A stretch of 64,000 bases of DNA from NCBI GenBank assembly GCA_911728455.2, contig OU452229.1, positions 21,726,865 to 21,790,864 on the forward strand, given 5' to 3'. This document shows positions 1 through 13,200 of this stretch, piece by piece (the stretch's first letter is position 1; each line of letters begins with the position of its first letter). The notes beneath the pieces are model-generated. The model saw only the letters and a list, made by a program, of their open reading frames with translations. It did no database searches and was not told the DNA's origin. The position numbers were made by a program, and so were the translations under genes. The DNA comes from Marthasterias glacialis (lineage: Eukaryota > Echinodermata > Asteroidea > Forcipulatida > Asteriidae).

Positions 1-341
1 AACATTGGTAAACCGACGGTAAATGCTTCCGTTCTCTGCACAAATCAAGATATTTGTACTAAAACCATCCCGTGAAAATGTCAGCACATTTCGTTGTTTT
101 ATTTGCATTCAGCATTTTTGTACGCATTCCTCTAGGCAGAGTTTTCGTCTCACTGAGACGAAAACTAATTTTGGATCTTATTTCCTTTATTATTTGAAAA
201 TGATAACACTTCAGGCAGAAATATTTCCAGGAAAGTTTTCTACCATCAATATCTTTAAACCATGTAAGGTATATGTAAATCTGTGAACACTTTATGTCTT
301 TCTTCTTACCAATGTTGAGCTGGGGCTTTAAGGGAAGTTTC
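1..341. repeat. TTAA-flanked palindromic element, copy cut by the window edge
   Basis: This stretch is one arm-to-arm copy of a fold-back repeat. It opens with AACATTGGTAAA, has the central palindrome CGTCTCACTGAGACG and closes with CCAATGTTGAGCTGGGGCT next to TTAA at 338-341. The same sequence recurs at 2568-2917, 27549-27896, 49040-49284 and 57722-58110, with partial copies at about 338-430, 48588-48650 and 58195-58330. It carries no coding potential; small open frames inside it are chance. It is probably a non-autonomous DNA transposon (MITE) lying in an intron or flank of LZTFL1. Confidence 0.75.
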
Positions 342-430
342 CCATCACGATCATCTTTGTACCATGTAAGCTAAATGTATAAATCTGTGAACATTTATAT
401 ATTTTTAATCTTATCAATGATATGCACATG
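338..430. repeat. Partial extra arm of the TTAA palindromic element
   Basis: Directly after the first copy, the sequence repeats the right-arm text a second time: ACCATGTAAG, then AAATCTGTGAACATT, then TTATCAATG. A second, decayed arm or a tandem insertion explains this. The region sits just downstream of the 475-615 LZTFL1 exon on the minus strand. Confidence 0.5.
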
Positions 431-474
431 CTTTAAAACAGTGGAGGAAAAGGAATATTCTTGTCCAAACATAC

Positions 475-2169
475 CTGTGTCTCCACCTGCTTGAGACGTT
501 CCTTGAGTTTGTTGTTCTCCTCGTTCAGTCTCGCAATCTCGGCATGAAGAAGTTGCTCCCCTTCCCCGGCCATAGGATCAAGACGCTTCATCTCAAAGGT
601 CGGTTTGCTCGTCACCTGAAGACAAAGTTGGAAACAGACGGGAGTTTGTCAATCCTGGGCCCAATCTCTTAAATAAAGCTATTTAACAGAAAAACGGTGC
701 TCAGTACATTTTTCCACTGAGTAAAATAATAGCAGGGAACCAGTGACAAACAATACACATCACAAGTTAGTTTGGCTGGTAACCTGTTTCTGCTTAGCAT
801 GAGATTTCTGTGCTAAGTAATTTTTTTTTAGCTTTGCAGCTTTTATGAAATTTAGCCCAGAATGTCAAAAATCCTCAGAGACATGTTTAGAGTTTTGGTG
901 ATTATTGCAGAGAATTAATCCAAACTTCTGATAGTGATAGGTCATCTCGATATAAAATTGGAACCTGCACCAATTACTTGGAGATAATAGGCCCTTTTTA
1001 TAACACCAAAATGATCTCGTCTATTACAAACGATTAAAATCTTTAAACAAGTGTGCATAAAACAGGATAAGGCCTAACAAAGAATATTTTTGTTTCCTGT
1101 AACCCAACTTTCAAAACCTGCCGACGGTAAAAATCAATAATTTGGAAAGTTTTCTGACGGACTGCATGTCTCACTACGATAGCACCAACATTCAAGACTT
1201 CGCTAAAACATTTTATCAAATTTGATTGCATGAATATGCCAGAATCCCTTCATTTCACTGTGTTTCTGGGTGTCCACATGAAAATTTTTGTGCTAAAATA
1301 ATTTTTTCCTTCCTACGTACTGGATCTCTGTTCCAAGCATGTTACAGGAAACAAAAACATTTTTTTGTGGGGCCAAATTTACTTTTCCTAAAAAATTTTA
1401 ATATTTTTTTTTCAGGCAGATTTAAGTTTTATAAACAGGTCGGATGATATGTTTTTTTTTCAAAATTCGATAGTACGGAGCTTTACAATGACGTGTTACA
1501 TGTGCAATTAAGCAAACAGGGATAGGAGAAAGTTGCGTTGTGGTAAAGGGCACTGTAAATTTCTACTGAAACATATTAAGGGGCACCAAGGCAACGACCA
1601 GGGGAGGCAATTACTTCCTTTGCCCCCTGCATGCATGATGGCATGTGTACAAGTAATTGTTTTCCCTCATTTTTTTTTTTAGACTGTACAACTATTGTAA
1701 CTTGCGAAAACAATTAGGAAAATAAACATGTAATATTCTTTTCAAGTTTGCTTGTGTGAAACACATATCGACCCTTGGTTTTTAATAACCTGCCCACTGC
1801 TTTGTGACATTTACAGTAGATGAAATAAAGAAGAAAAGTGACACTCACTGATTTGCCTGAAAACTGACTCTCTTCGAAGTCTGCAATCATTTCTATCAGC
1901 TCCCTGGGGGGTAAAAAATTTTTAAAAAATTAGATTTTATGTTAAAATTCCATATCCTGCTTAACCTTGACTTCAAGGCTGTGCAGAAGCTTTGCTTACT
2001 AACCATAATGCCAGCCGCGGGAAAGACTTGAAAAAAGCACACCATACTCTCATCATGTACTCATGCAGCACCAGCTCCGAGAGCCTCCACCCCCCCCACC
2101 ACCCACACATACCACACACATGGCTTACGCCCCGCCCACACACAGGTCCGTCCCCCCCCCCCCCCCACA

Positions 2170-2216
<47 letters not shown>

Positions 2217-3109
2217 TCCTGGGGAGAACCCTGAAGTCTATCCTTATTTTTCCGTTCCGTATCCTATCCTGCCACTTTGACACTTCTTGTTTTATAAATA
2301 CTTTTTCTAGCCAATCATTTAGAAATTCCCATTTTCCTGCATTACCGATTTTCCAGTTCCGATATATCAGCCATCAACTTCAGGTGCCACTTCTCTGCCT
2401 GCTGGAACAGCTGACGAAGCAGTAACACGTTGGTGTGGGCGGTGTTGATGAGTTCGGATTCCACTTCGCCTCGGACCACAGCCTCCAGGCCATCCAGCAT
2501 CTCATTCACTTCATCGGCAGTGAAGGTGTCCTCTGTCAACCTGCCGGATACAATATAACACTGGTTAAAAAGCCCCAGCTCAACATTGGTAAACTTCCTG
2601 GAAATGCTTCCATTCTTTGCACAAATCTATACATTTGTAATAAAACCAACCTGTGAAAATTTCAGCTCATTTCGCTGTTTCATTTGCAAGGAAATGGTAA
2701 AATTGCATTTGGCATTTTTGTAGAGACAGAGCTTTCGTCTCACCGAGACGAAAACTAATTTTGGATCTTATTTCATTTATTATTTAAAAAACATAACACT
2801 TCAGGCAGAAATATTTCAAAGAAAGTTTTCTACATCATTATCTTTACACCATGTAAAGGTATATGTAAATCTGTGAACATTTATGTTTTTCCTCTCACCA
2901 ATGTTGAGCTGGGGGGGGAAAGGAAGATTTACGGCGGCAGTCAGTTAATGCCCTAAAGTCCTTTGATTATAGCCGAGTTACCTGCTGTCTTTGAGATCTT
3001 GAAAGCAACCCTCGACACCGCGTAGATTCTGGTTGCGCTTGTAGCGATTGAACCTCATGTAGTTCACCAGGGACTCCTGATGGTGGTCGCTCACTCCCAA
3101 TGCACTCGC
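475..3109 (-). CDS. LZTFL1: Leucine zipper transcription factor-like protein 1, 5' coding exons (partial)
   Basis: Four exons on the minus strand at 2982-3109, 2346-2540, 1849-1903 and 475-615 join in frame with AG/GT borders. The joined protein includes NYMRFNRYKRN, then EVESELINTAHTNVLLLRQL, then AEKWHLKL and DISELENRELIE, and ends in a coiled-coil stretch rich in E, N and K. These blocks match the start and middle of animal LZTFL1 in the same order (from memory of the family). LZTFL1 is a cytoplasmic coiled-coil protein that binds the BBSome and restrains its entry into cilia (BBS17 in human). The C-terminal half lies beyond the left edge. The first codon is not in these exons: the 3109 exon opens with A-S-A-L-G in phase 0, so a tiny upstream exon carrying the ATG is expected. 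One candidate is an ATG followed directly by a GTAAGA donor at about 6045-6060 on the minus strand, at low confidence. Confidence 0.93.
616..1848. other. LZTFL1 intron, nothing else recognised
   Basis: This is AT-rich intronic sequence between the 475-615 and 1849-1903 exons. The acceptor before 615 (CTTTGTCTTCAG on the minus strand) and the donor after 1849 (GTGAGTGT) are both good matches to consensus. No other coding signal, tRNA or clear repeat was seen. Confidence 0.6.
2151..2205. repeat. Poly-C tract
   Basis: Two cytosine runs of about 16 and 34 bases are separated only by ACATG. The minus (transcribed) strand of this LZTFL1 intron would therefore hold long G runs able to form a G-quadruplex. 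The length is likely variable and prone to sequencing error. Confidence 0.85.
2568..2917. repeat. TTAA-flanked palindromic element, full-length copy
   Basis: The copy begins AAGCCCCAGCTCAACATTGG, preceded by TTAA, and ends CCAATGTTGAGCTGGGG. Between them is the shared central palindrome (CGTCTCACCGAGACG). The two arms are inverted copies of the ends of the element. It is inserted in the LZTFL1 intron between the 2346-2540 and 2982-3109 exons. The right end is blurred by a G run. Confidence 0.8.
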
Positions 3110-3321
3110 CTGAAAATTAGGGATCACCGAGTTAAAACTGATCGACCAAAAACAGACTGAAGTGTTCTATAACACACACTTTTGAATACACTCTACACTA
3201 AAAGGCATGTCAAAGCATTATTTATGATAGCTAATTACGAGTGATGAGACTTTCATATTACAAAGTCAGTGTCGTAGTACTCAAGTACAACTTGAGTACC
3301 CTTTAATGGTCCTCATACCTA

Positions 3322-4053
3322 GACCCAGTAACTGGGGCGCCGCACTCCTTTTTTGAGATTTTGACATTATCTTTCGTACTAGCGCCCCAGCTTGAAACAT
3401 GTAGTAACTGCAACGGTCAGGTGGATTTAAAACACCTCTGTTAAAAAATATGCCTAAGACTCAACAGAATTGCTTGAAAATCGCTTACTGGCTTCTCCAA
3501 GTATTTAAGATGAAATAAAATGCATTTAATTGTACTCACGATAATTTTTCAGTCTTCCAAATCGATGATTTTTAGGGCCGCTGACAACCCTGCCGTTACA
3601 ATCACCACTTTTATTACTAATGTCACGTGACATCAAAGACTGTTTCCTTAGTGTAAAAAGTCATATTAACGCTGCGGGGATTGCGTGTTCGCTGATGCCT
3701 GGACTTGCATATTGTTTCGCACAGTCAACGCAGGATACCAGCTGTGTAGTGTCATTACTGTATTGAAGCTCCATTGGCCGTGATTGGCGGAGCGCACGCT
3801 GTACTGTTGCCATTGTGGGGGTCGTTAACACTACACAGCTGGTATTTCATCTTAAATACTTGGAGAAACCAGTAGGCGATTTTCAACTTCAAGCAATTCT
3901 GTTGAGTCTTACTCTTAGGCATTTTTTTAACAGAGGTGTTTTAAATCCACCTGACCGTTGCAGTTACTACATGTTTCAAGCTGGGGTGCTAGGTAGTACG
4001 ACAGATAATGTCAAAATCTCAAAAAAGGAGTACAGCGCCCCAGTTACTGGGTC
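3322..4053. mobile_element. TA-flanked long-inverted-repeat MITE, copy 1
   Basis: The ends are GACCCAGTAACTGGGGCG and its inverse CGCCCCAGTTACTGGGTC, each flanked by TA (3320-3321 and 4054-4055), which suggests a TA target duplication. The inverted arms extend about 200 bp (3322-3520 against 3845-4053). A second copy of the same element is at 7861-8543, with the same ends and the same TA flanks. The one open frame across the right arm (109 codons) is not protein-like. This is probably a non-autonomous relative of the Tc1/mariner-type TA-targeting transposons; the superfamily is inferred only from the TA. Confidence 0.85.
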
Positions 4054-4219
4054 TAACCTATACTCAAATACTCGGCTGGCAAAATACTTCTACTTGTACT
4101 CAAAGACCATACTCGATACTCAATTGAAAAATAACCCAACTTGAAGTCATGTACACGATATTTGACCGAGTGAAAGTATTCCTACTCGGACACCGATTTT
4201 AAGTACTCATGGTCAAAAT

Positions 4220-5045
4220 TAGCCCCACTAGTGTGGCAAGGATTTTTGACATCGGTTGAATCCTTAGCCACACGTCCAAGCCTATCTTTTGTGCAGCTCG
4301 TCCCCCAATCCGCCGCATCGAAACCGAACGGGTGCGGCGCTGGATTTTAACCAATTAAATGTGTCCACGTACCTCTTAGCTTCCCTCCGGTACTTTGGCT
4401 GTTGAAGTTACTAACTTTATTAAGGGCAAATAATCATTTGAATTTGGCTCAAAATTACTCCACACGAATAGACATCGGCTAGCGATCGGGGCCATTTTGA
4501 TTACCCAGAATGCAATGCCATCACGAAATCACGTGTGGCGCGCGAGAGTATAAAACAATTTCAGACTGGAGTCAGCAAAAAGTGCAACTACCAAACTATG
4601 CGTGCATGCAACCGATGCCATGCATAGATTTGGTGCATGCACTTTTTCTGACTCCATGCATTTTGTATTCTAAACTGTTTCATTAGCTGTAGCTGTCACG
4701 TGAAACAACCGCTGAATTGTTTTTGCACTCTCGTGACTTCGTGATGGCATTGCATTCTGGGTAATCAAAATGGCCCCGATCGCTAGCCGATATCTATTCG
4801 TGTGGAGTAATTTTGAGCCAAATTCAAATGATTATTTGCCCTTAATAAGGTTAGTAACTTCAACAGCCAAAGTACCGGAGGGAAGCTAAGAGGTACGTGG
4901 ACACATTTAGTTGGTTAAAATCCAGCGCCGCACCCGTTAGGTTTCGATACGGCGGATTGGGGGACGAGCTGCACAAAAGATAGGCTTGGACGTGTGGCTA
5001 AGGATTCAACCGATGTCAAAAATCCTTGCCACACTAGTGGGGCTA
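4220..5045. mobile_element. Fold-back element with 9-bp target duplication (Mutator-like MITE)
   Basis: Inverted arms of about 330 bp begin TAGCCCCACTAGTGTGGCAA and end with the inverse TTGCCACACTAGTGGGGCTA. GGTCAAAAT lies immediately outside both ends (4211-4219 and 5046-5054), a perfect 9-bp direct repeat. Very long inverted repeats plus a 9-bp target duplication are the usual signature of Mutator-like elements. The arms match closely over several hundred bases, so the copy looks young. The core of about 170 bp (about 4560-4735) has its own smaller inverted segments and no coding sequence. Confidence 0.85.
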
Positions 5046-5054
5046 GGTCAAAAT

Positions 5055-7226
5055 AACACTTTCCTGTGTGTGCGTTAATGCAAGGAATTGAGGAATAAAG
5101 CTGGCAAATTAAAGTTGTATTTGATAACTTATGTTTAAAAGAATTAAGTTTCAAACTTTCAAATTGAGGGGGGGAGGGGTAAAATTTCCAGCTTTATTAA
5201 AACTCCCAAATATCACCATAATCATTTCTTAACCATGGCAATCACCACAGTACAGTACATTTCCAGCATCAAAATCAGATCTGAATTTATAAATTTAACA
5301 CATTTGTACAAAAAATTAAATTGACAGGTGAAACGACCACGTCAATAGACTCCATGATGCATGATGATTGATGCCTCTTTTTGGCGTCTTTCTAATTCTA
5401 AATTCTTGGATTGGAATGATTTAAATAAAAAATTGATCGAGAGACAAACTATATCTTTCTATTATTAATGTTAATCTATCATTTACAGGTTTCAAGAACA
5501 AGTAACTTCGTGTACAGAAACATAAACATAAATAGCGAAAGTAAAGAATGTTGTTTAATTACCATTTTGGAATTTTTGGGCGTTTATTTGGTCCAACTGC
5601 GTGACAGCAAAACCCGAAATCGTTTACACTGAAACTATGCCTACCGTGGAAGGCTGGATGGTATCTGTAGCCCACATACGGCAACTTTAACATGAAAGAA
5701 ATAGGGTATCAATCTAAAATCACTAGAGGGATCAAAAGGGGGCGCTATACAGTAAGTTTTAGCCTTTAGAACTAAACCAAAGCCTAAAACAACATTTTGA
5801 GCTGTACAAAACATTGCTAACATCCAAACTAACTATAATCACAGTATTGAAAACGTTTCGGATTCTAACATCCCCTCCTAAAAAGAATCTCGGTACCCCT
5901 GTAGTCCCGTTTCCCCACCCAATACTTCCATGCTTTACAAAACGAACAATAACTCTGCCTTCTTATATTGTTCTATATCCACACTCGTAAGTGTCTGTGG
6001 TTATATAGTGGTTAATATAATATATTTCGGATACAGTCCCTCTTACCATCTCTTACCCATCTTTAAGAGAACTTGGCAAATCCGGCTGGAAACTTTCGGG
6101 ATGGTGGCACACGTGGAAGGGGGCGGGGCGGGGTGACCGTACAGGTGTGGAACGGGTGGGGTGTTGATTTGTTTTACAACCTCAATAATTTCTTCCATTC
6201 AACTATATCTAGAGATATCACAAAACAAGAATGTTGAAAGTGCCTTCTATCCACCAGATGCTTCAACTCCCATCCAGCATCAGCCAGGGAGCTCCACCCA
6301 TGGCCACACCCATCTAGCTGATTGATCCGAGACCCGACCGCGGGTTGTAGTTTGTAACTTTGTACCCTTTTTTACTTGGTAGTTGCAACATGGAGGTATT
6401 TATATTACATCCTGTACAGTACGACCCGCCTGAGATTAGTCTTTGAGAGAACTTGCAAAGGGTAGGCCCTACTTTCATTAGAAAATCTTAAAACCAGTAC
6501 GGCATGGCGATGGGTTTTGCGACTTTGGTACGCAGTTGGCCTACACACTAGGCAGCCTATACAGCATGAGCACGGGGAAGGAATGATCATATAAATAAAG
6601 TGAAATAAAAGATCAGGTTTCAAGATGCATAAAGTGAATGCGGTTTTGCATCATAAAATACAGTGCCTTTTAAAGTTTTATGAAACAATTTTTTGCGGCA
6701 GCAAGCTGGACACTGGATCATTTTATTAAAGTGTTTTTGTCTACAATGTAAGTTGAACTGAAGTCATCACTTACTGTGCTAATAAAAGTTAAGTTATGTA
6801 GTAACTAAAAAAAAATGCCTTTACTTGTTTTTGTTTTGAAAAAAAAAATTGCGGTTGAGAAACTTCCCTTGGTGATGTTTGGTTGAGAACCAGCTGCAGA
6901 CAAATGCCTGCAAGGCAAGGCAAAGATTGCTCGCGCGCACAAGTCATGCAAAGCATGGAGTCAATTGGTGACATAAATTTGTACCAGTCTAATTATTCAT
7001 AAATATATATTTTCGAGTAGTGAACAAAACATAATTAGATAATTCTAGATTAAATATTTGCCAGCCATTTAATTCTTCAAGCCATTTATTTTTGTAAATG
7101 TATATGAAATAACAAAAAAAAAACCGAAGAGATCTGGCAAAATTTTAAGATGTTAAAAAAAACAGCAAAAACACCTAGACAAGTTTAAGTACATCCGGGG
7201 AAGCTTATTCGTGGCCAACATTCAAG
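5055..7226. other. Intergenic region between LZTFL1 and EIF4B (divergent promoters expected)
   Basis: The two genes are transcribed away from each other, so both promoters should lie here. Directly upstream of the EIF4B start the sequence reads CATCCGGGG (ETS-like) and then AAGATGGC, a YY1-like motif overlapping the ATG, common at housekeeping starts. No TATA box was identified. Beyond this I see AT-rich unique-looking DNA and small open frames with no recognisable product. Confidence 0.5.
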
Positions 7227-10200
7227 ATGGCTTCCCAAGGTGAGCATGTTTCCCGCAAAACTTAAAGAATATTTTTACCCGATGTTTGTCATTTTCACAA
7301 CTAATACCTTATTTTCTTAAAGTGTAATTTTAGTACGAGTCTGAGTATGACGAATATTGGTAATATGAATGTTTTTAAATGTAGTATTTTGTGTGAGAAT
7401 GGAATGGTTTTGGTTTTATTTGAGTAAGGAATTTTACCACGGGAGTATGCGTGTGTGTGTGCATGGTGGTGTGTGTGGCATGCAAAATGTAATGCATGCG
7501 CACAGCCAACACGATGTACGGTCGGTCGGCCACCCACGGGACGCGAGGTGGTTTAATTTTTTAGCCAAGAAGTTAGCCATACCCGTTTAATGACATCCAA
7601 GGCAACCTCAGATACTAAGTGTTTTAATTTGCTCAGTCACCAAGATTGATTTTAATTTTTATGCCAAAAAAAAAATAAATAAATAAAAACAAAGAACAAA
7701 CAAACAAACTTCAGTTCATTCAGGACAACTGAGTGAGTGAATTACCTAGTTAGTATAGGATTAGTAAAAGTAGTATATATAATTTTATAAAAATATGTTT
7801 TTCTATTTTTATATTCGGTTTGCGGTAACACCATGTCATGTGTATGTGTAGACCATTGTAGACCCAGTAACTGGGGCGCTGTACTCCTTTTTTAAGATTT
7901 TAACATTATCGGTCGTACTAGCACCCCAGCCCATGATATATGTGGGAACTGTGACGAAGCGGATTTTTTATGAATCTGACATCAACTACTGTTTCCATAC
8001 AAAGGATTGTGTGTTTGCTGATGCCCTGGCTTGCATGGTGTTTCGCGCGGTCAAGACAGGAAACCAGTCTCCACAAGCCAACAGGCAATCCACACTGTAT
8101 AGAATTTTCCAATGGTCATGATTGGCTGAGCGCGCTACTCACATAGCTGGTATCCTGCGTTGACGGTGCAAAACAACACACAAGTCAGGGCATCAGCGAA
8201 CACGCAATCCATTTTGTTAACAGTAGTTGATGTTACGTAGTAGTAAAACGCGGATCGTAACGACTGCATTTTTAGGTGGCCTTAAAAATCATCGATTTGG
8301 AGGACCGAAAATGATCGTGAGTACAACTAAATGCGTTTGATTTCATCCATGATAGGTTGAGAAGCCAGTAGGCGTTTTTCCAGTAATTCTGTTGAGTCTT
8401 TGTCGCAATTTTGACAATTTTGTAACTGATTCATAAAAAATCCGCTTTGCCGCACTTTCCAAATATACCACGGACTGGGGCGCTAGTACGACAGATAATG
8501 TCAAAATGTCAAAAAAGGAGTACAGCGCCCCAGATACTGAGTCTAGTGTATGTGTTAGTGCAATCGGTCAATCTGCATGATCGGTCTATGGTTGCGCGAT
8601 CGGTCAATCATGACGCTTTATTGATTGGTCGTAGTGGGTACTACGTCATTTCAGCCGATGGCAAGCTACGTGCAAATACATGCTGTGACCGACAGTCAAA
8701 CCAAAAGTCGGGTTTTGGTAATAATAATAGGCCTAATAATATTATAATAACACAGTTACTGCGCCCTTTATTAAAGTTGTATGTTGTGACATTGATTTTA
8801 ATCACATTACTGTTTCATAAACTACCAGTATTCTACTACAAAATAGGTTTATTTTGAGTAATGCACTACCAGAGTCAGACGATTATGTAGCCACCTGCCT
8901 GTTATTTTGTTTGTAATGTAGGTCTAAATCACTGTGAAAAAGGGTAAAGAACATTGGAAAAGTGAGCATTTATACCTAGCGTTGCAAAATTTCAAATAGC
9001 CAAAGGAATCACACAGTTTTGAAAAGCCATTTTTTTTTATGATTGAGCATCAAAACTGTGAAATTCATTTTGAAAAGTGTGTGATCACGGTCGTCTGACC
9101 CAAACGTTCCATCGTGCAACTACACTACCACATCGTGCACATTTATATGTTACTTGTAGAATTTCCAAGACCTGCTGGAACCTTCCTTACTGGCTTTATT
9201 CAGCCACTCGAAGGTCTCTGGTTCAAACTCTGGAATATATATTCCACAGATTTCGAAGAAAAAAAAGGCCTCGTTCGAATAAACAAATGCAACAATCATC
9301 ATGTAATGTATGGCACATTCCTATGGAGGACGTCGTGTTTGTTTACATTTAATACCCACTACAGGTCACATGGCGTGGGTCGTGCAATCGGTCTATTGGT
9401 CTCAATGCTTCGACCTAGCCTGCTCCTACACATGTACACAGTTAGCTCCGTGCACAGTTGTGCCACCACACACAACCCATGCCGTTGAATGGTTTCAAAT
9501 GGTTGGTCAACTCGCTGGAAAGTGTTACCTAGTGCAAGAGGGTTTAGAGGTCAGGCGCCCTTCATCCAGTGGAAAAGTTCCTTGCCTCAACAAACAATAA
9601 ATCACACTTGGGTTTAGTTGGACGATAAACATTGATTAATTTTCATCTTTTGTTTTTTTTTTGTGTGTGAAATCCACAGCTTCCAAGAAAGGAAAAAAGG
9701 GGAAAGGTGTAAAGGGGAAAACGTTGAATCTGAATGAGTTTCTCTCCGATGGCAGCAGTGGTACCAGCGCTCCGGGAACCAGCTATGTTATGAATAACAA
9801 GTCATGGGCAGAGCAGACGGATGAAGCAGATGGTAAGGTTTTCCAACTACGACGCTCGGAAACTGAAAACCAAGTCATTTGAATTTTGAGGGGAAAAAAA
9901 GAAGAGAAAAAAACGGCATCTGATGCTTTAGACCCATGGCACTGATGTCGCATAGGGGTACTTTCTGTCCATGTTATGCCATTTTGGGAGTCAAGTTGCA
10001 TGTTAAAAAGGACGCATCTAATGGGAGACTTTGGAACGCTAGGTGGCAGCAGACTCTACCAGGTAAAGTTCTGAGTAGTTCTGAGCATGCGCAAATTTTC
10101 GAGAGCAATGGATTTTCCTGGTAAGTCTGCTGCCACCTCAAAAGTCTCCCATTGAGCACCAAGGCAAGCAAGCAAGATTTATCATGGGTGACGACGTCAG

Positions 10201-13200
10201 GGGAACTAGGTCAATAACACAACATGTGGTTGAGAAGTCAAGTCTCGATTTATTTATTTAAAAGCCAAGATTCAGGTCAATACCTTGTGTTATTGAAACC
10301 AATTCAGGCATGCAATTATATGAAGGCCACGGCCTCTTTTGTCCCTCGTTTTAGCCTTGTTGGCCCCTTAAAGTTTTCACATAAACTTCAAGATTTTCCA
10401 ATGAAAGTTCTGCCTTTACAGTGCAAATGGCCCTACCCCGTGAAAGGTAAATTTCCTTGCCTGTGTTCACCATTTTTGTTTGAGTTGTACCAAAATCAAA
10501 CTGATATTCCATGCTGAATATGTGGGCATTTTCTAGAAGAATGAATGTTGATTTTCTTTGCCGTGAGCCAAAAGTTAAGCTACTTGGTGTTGAAGGAAGC
10601 ATCAAGAAATGTTATTACTCTTACATGTTTATCTGTATTTATAACAGAGTCTGCCTTTTTGGACACCAAACCGCTGCCAAACCGTGCTGCGTTGCCAACG
10701 GCCCCCCGCAGTGCCCAGCCAGCTGAACTTGACTTCTCCAAGCTACCAGACAAACCGCCGTACACCGTGTACTTGGGTAACATCCCGTTTGATGCCGATG
10801 AAGATGACATCACAAACTTCCTCAGGGATTGTAAGGTAAGCGGTAGTCTTTGTTTTATTATCGAAACGCAAAGTCACTTCCTTGCCTCTAATTTATACTT
10901 TCCAACGCGTGGTCTGTTTCTTGCTCAGAACTACAGTTTTGAACGTGTAGTCCATGTATTCATCATTTGTGTGTATGATATTTACAGGTGAGCCAAGTGC
11001 GGCTACCCAGAGAGGGCGAGAGACTAAAAGGATTCGGCTATGCAGAGGTCGACGACCTGGAGTCTCTAACAGCAGCTTTGGCACTCAACGACCAGGTAAG
11101 CAACTGGACATAACTGACCTGTAGAGGGTGCTATTTGCATAAATATGCAGAGGTGAATCAAGTCTGGTTCCTTGTCTTTATCTAGCAAGGATAGAGACAG
11201 CCCTTTCTTTACCCAGAACTATGGCCGTTTGCGAAACCAGGGCTTGGGCTTGGGCTTGGGCTTGGGCTTGGGCTTGGGCTTAGGCTCTGTCAGTTATTTA
11301 ACAGGTGGACGGAGCCCAAGCCAGAGCCCAAGCCCAAGCCATGGTTTCGTAAACGGCCTATATTACTTTTTATTAGGTAGCTGGTGGCATGAAAGTCCAA
11401 AGACCAAAGATACAAGACCAGAATTTATTTATTTATTCGTTTATTTATTTATTTAATTGTTTATGTAATCATATCATCTCCATGGAATGTCGTGGCCAGC
11501 GGTCTAGTGCACTGGACTCGAGTTCTGGTTTTACCTGAGTTTGGGTTTTGGTCCTAGTCATGGTACCTTGTGTCCTTGAGCAAGACACTTGACCATAATG
11601 GCTTCATCCTTCGGATGGGATGTAAAGCCACAGGCCCCAAGTGTTGTGTAATGCACCTTAAACTTTTAGTAAAAGCAGACGTGATTTCTCAGGAATTTTG
11701 CCGATTTCAGGATTTTCTCAAAATCTCCTTGAGCCTTTAGATTTTCCTGATAGAAGTAAAGCAGTCACCAAAGGGAGAAAGAAATAAATCCACTTTGTGT
11801 CCAAACCTGTAGTTTTGTATTTTTGGTGATGCACAGAGACTGTAAACCTCCGGAATTGTAACAACTGGGAGGTTCCAGGTCTAGAATAAGGGAGAACACA
11901 GGCCACCAAGCCATTTTTCAAGAACTTTCACATTCGTCAATTCTCATCCTGGTAAAAGAACCCAGTACACTTATCGTTAAGATCAGGAGTTTGTCCGGGT
12001 GTTCCTGGCATGGTTGGCTGCAGATTGCGTCACACCAACTTGTTGAAACCTTAAAAGCTGCTTCATAAATGGGTCTCATAATTCAAATGTAGCTCCGCAT
12101 ACCTTCTGTACAATTAATTAACACTTTGAGATGCCTGCCTGTAGCTTTATAAGAACTACATATTATTATTATGGGACAAACACTTAATGTCTAGTTATTG
12201 TTATCATTCGGTTACCTTAAAGTGTTGACTCTTTCTCAAGACAGTCACACTAAATATTGTACACAGATCAGCTGTTTCACCAAGTATTTTTTCCCTTTTT
12301 TTTTCTCATCAGACGATCAGATCACGGCGTATTCGAGTGGATGTAGCAGGTCCTGGTCATCAAGGTAAGTTATAGTCAAGGCTTTACCAATAGACCCTCG
12401 GCATAAACCGTCGTCACTGAGTTCAAACAATAGAAATGTTTGTGTGTGTACGCGCCACACACTCAGCAGGCCTCGATCTTAAGAAAAACGGGGGCGGGCC
12501 TTTGCTGGCCAAATCAGAGAAATTGTACAAGGGCATGCTGGCCAAGGTGGTAGTGACAGTTCAATTTTTCTGAAGGGCGTGCTGGCCAACTCGACAGGGC
12601 ATGAGGCCAATGGCCTTGGTGGCCTTGGTTAAGATTAAGGCCTGACTCAGGGATGTCTTTTTTTCTGGCTACTGCCAGAATTCCGGCTTTTTATACTTTT
12701 AATAAAATCGGTGCTCCGTCTTTTGTCAGGCCAGAAATGTTATTTTTTATTTTTAAAATGCATGCTCAGACAGATAGTCTTGTTTATCGAGACGTTTCTA
12801 AAAAATTGTTGATGCAGTTGCAAAATGCATTAGTAAATTTCACCAAAAGCGGGCGTATGCTCCCATTTTGTGATCATTGTGAAATGCCTGCTAGCATTTG
12901 ATGGTTCTTGTATTGTAGTGCATGCAAATGCAGTGAAATAACGAAGACCAGCCCATTGCTTGGCCATTTACCGAACAAGTGCCAATACATGTGCGCAAGG
13001 TGTTTGTCAAAATATGGTCTTCGCGTTTTCGTGGCAAGCATTTTCTGAATTGTTTTACTGATCGTACTCAATTTGGCTGTCAAACTGAAGGATGGAAAAG
13101 GTGTGGATTTGGAAGAAAAGCGTTGCTGGTGTAAAGAACAGTTGTGGGAGTTTTTGATAATGCACTGTAACTTTAACACTGGATACCCTGCGAATGTTGT

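Noticed and set aside
1992-2234. Proline/histidine-rich 80-codon frame and its antisense
   Set aside because: It is produced by the poly-C tract and CCAC runs in an LZTFL1 intron.
3815-4144. 109-codon frame MGVVNTTQLVFHLKYLEKPV
   Set aside because: It lies across the right arm of a MITE; the homologous arm at 8300-8543 does not maintain it.
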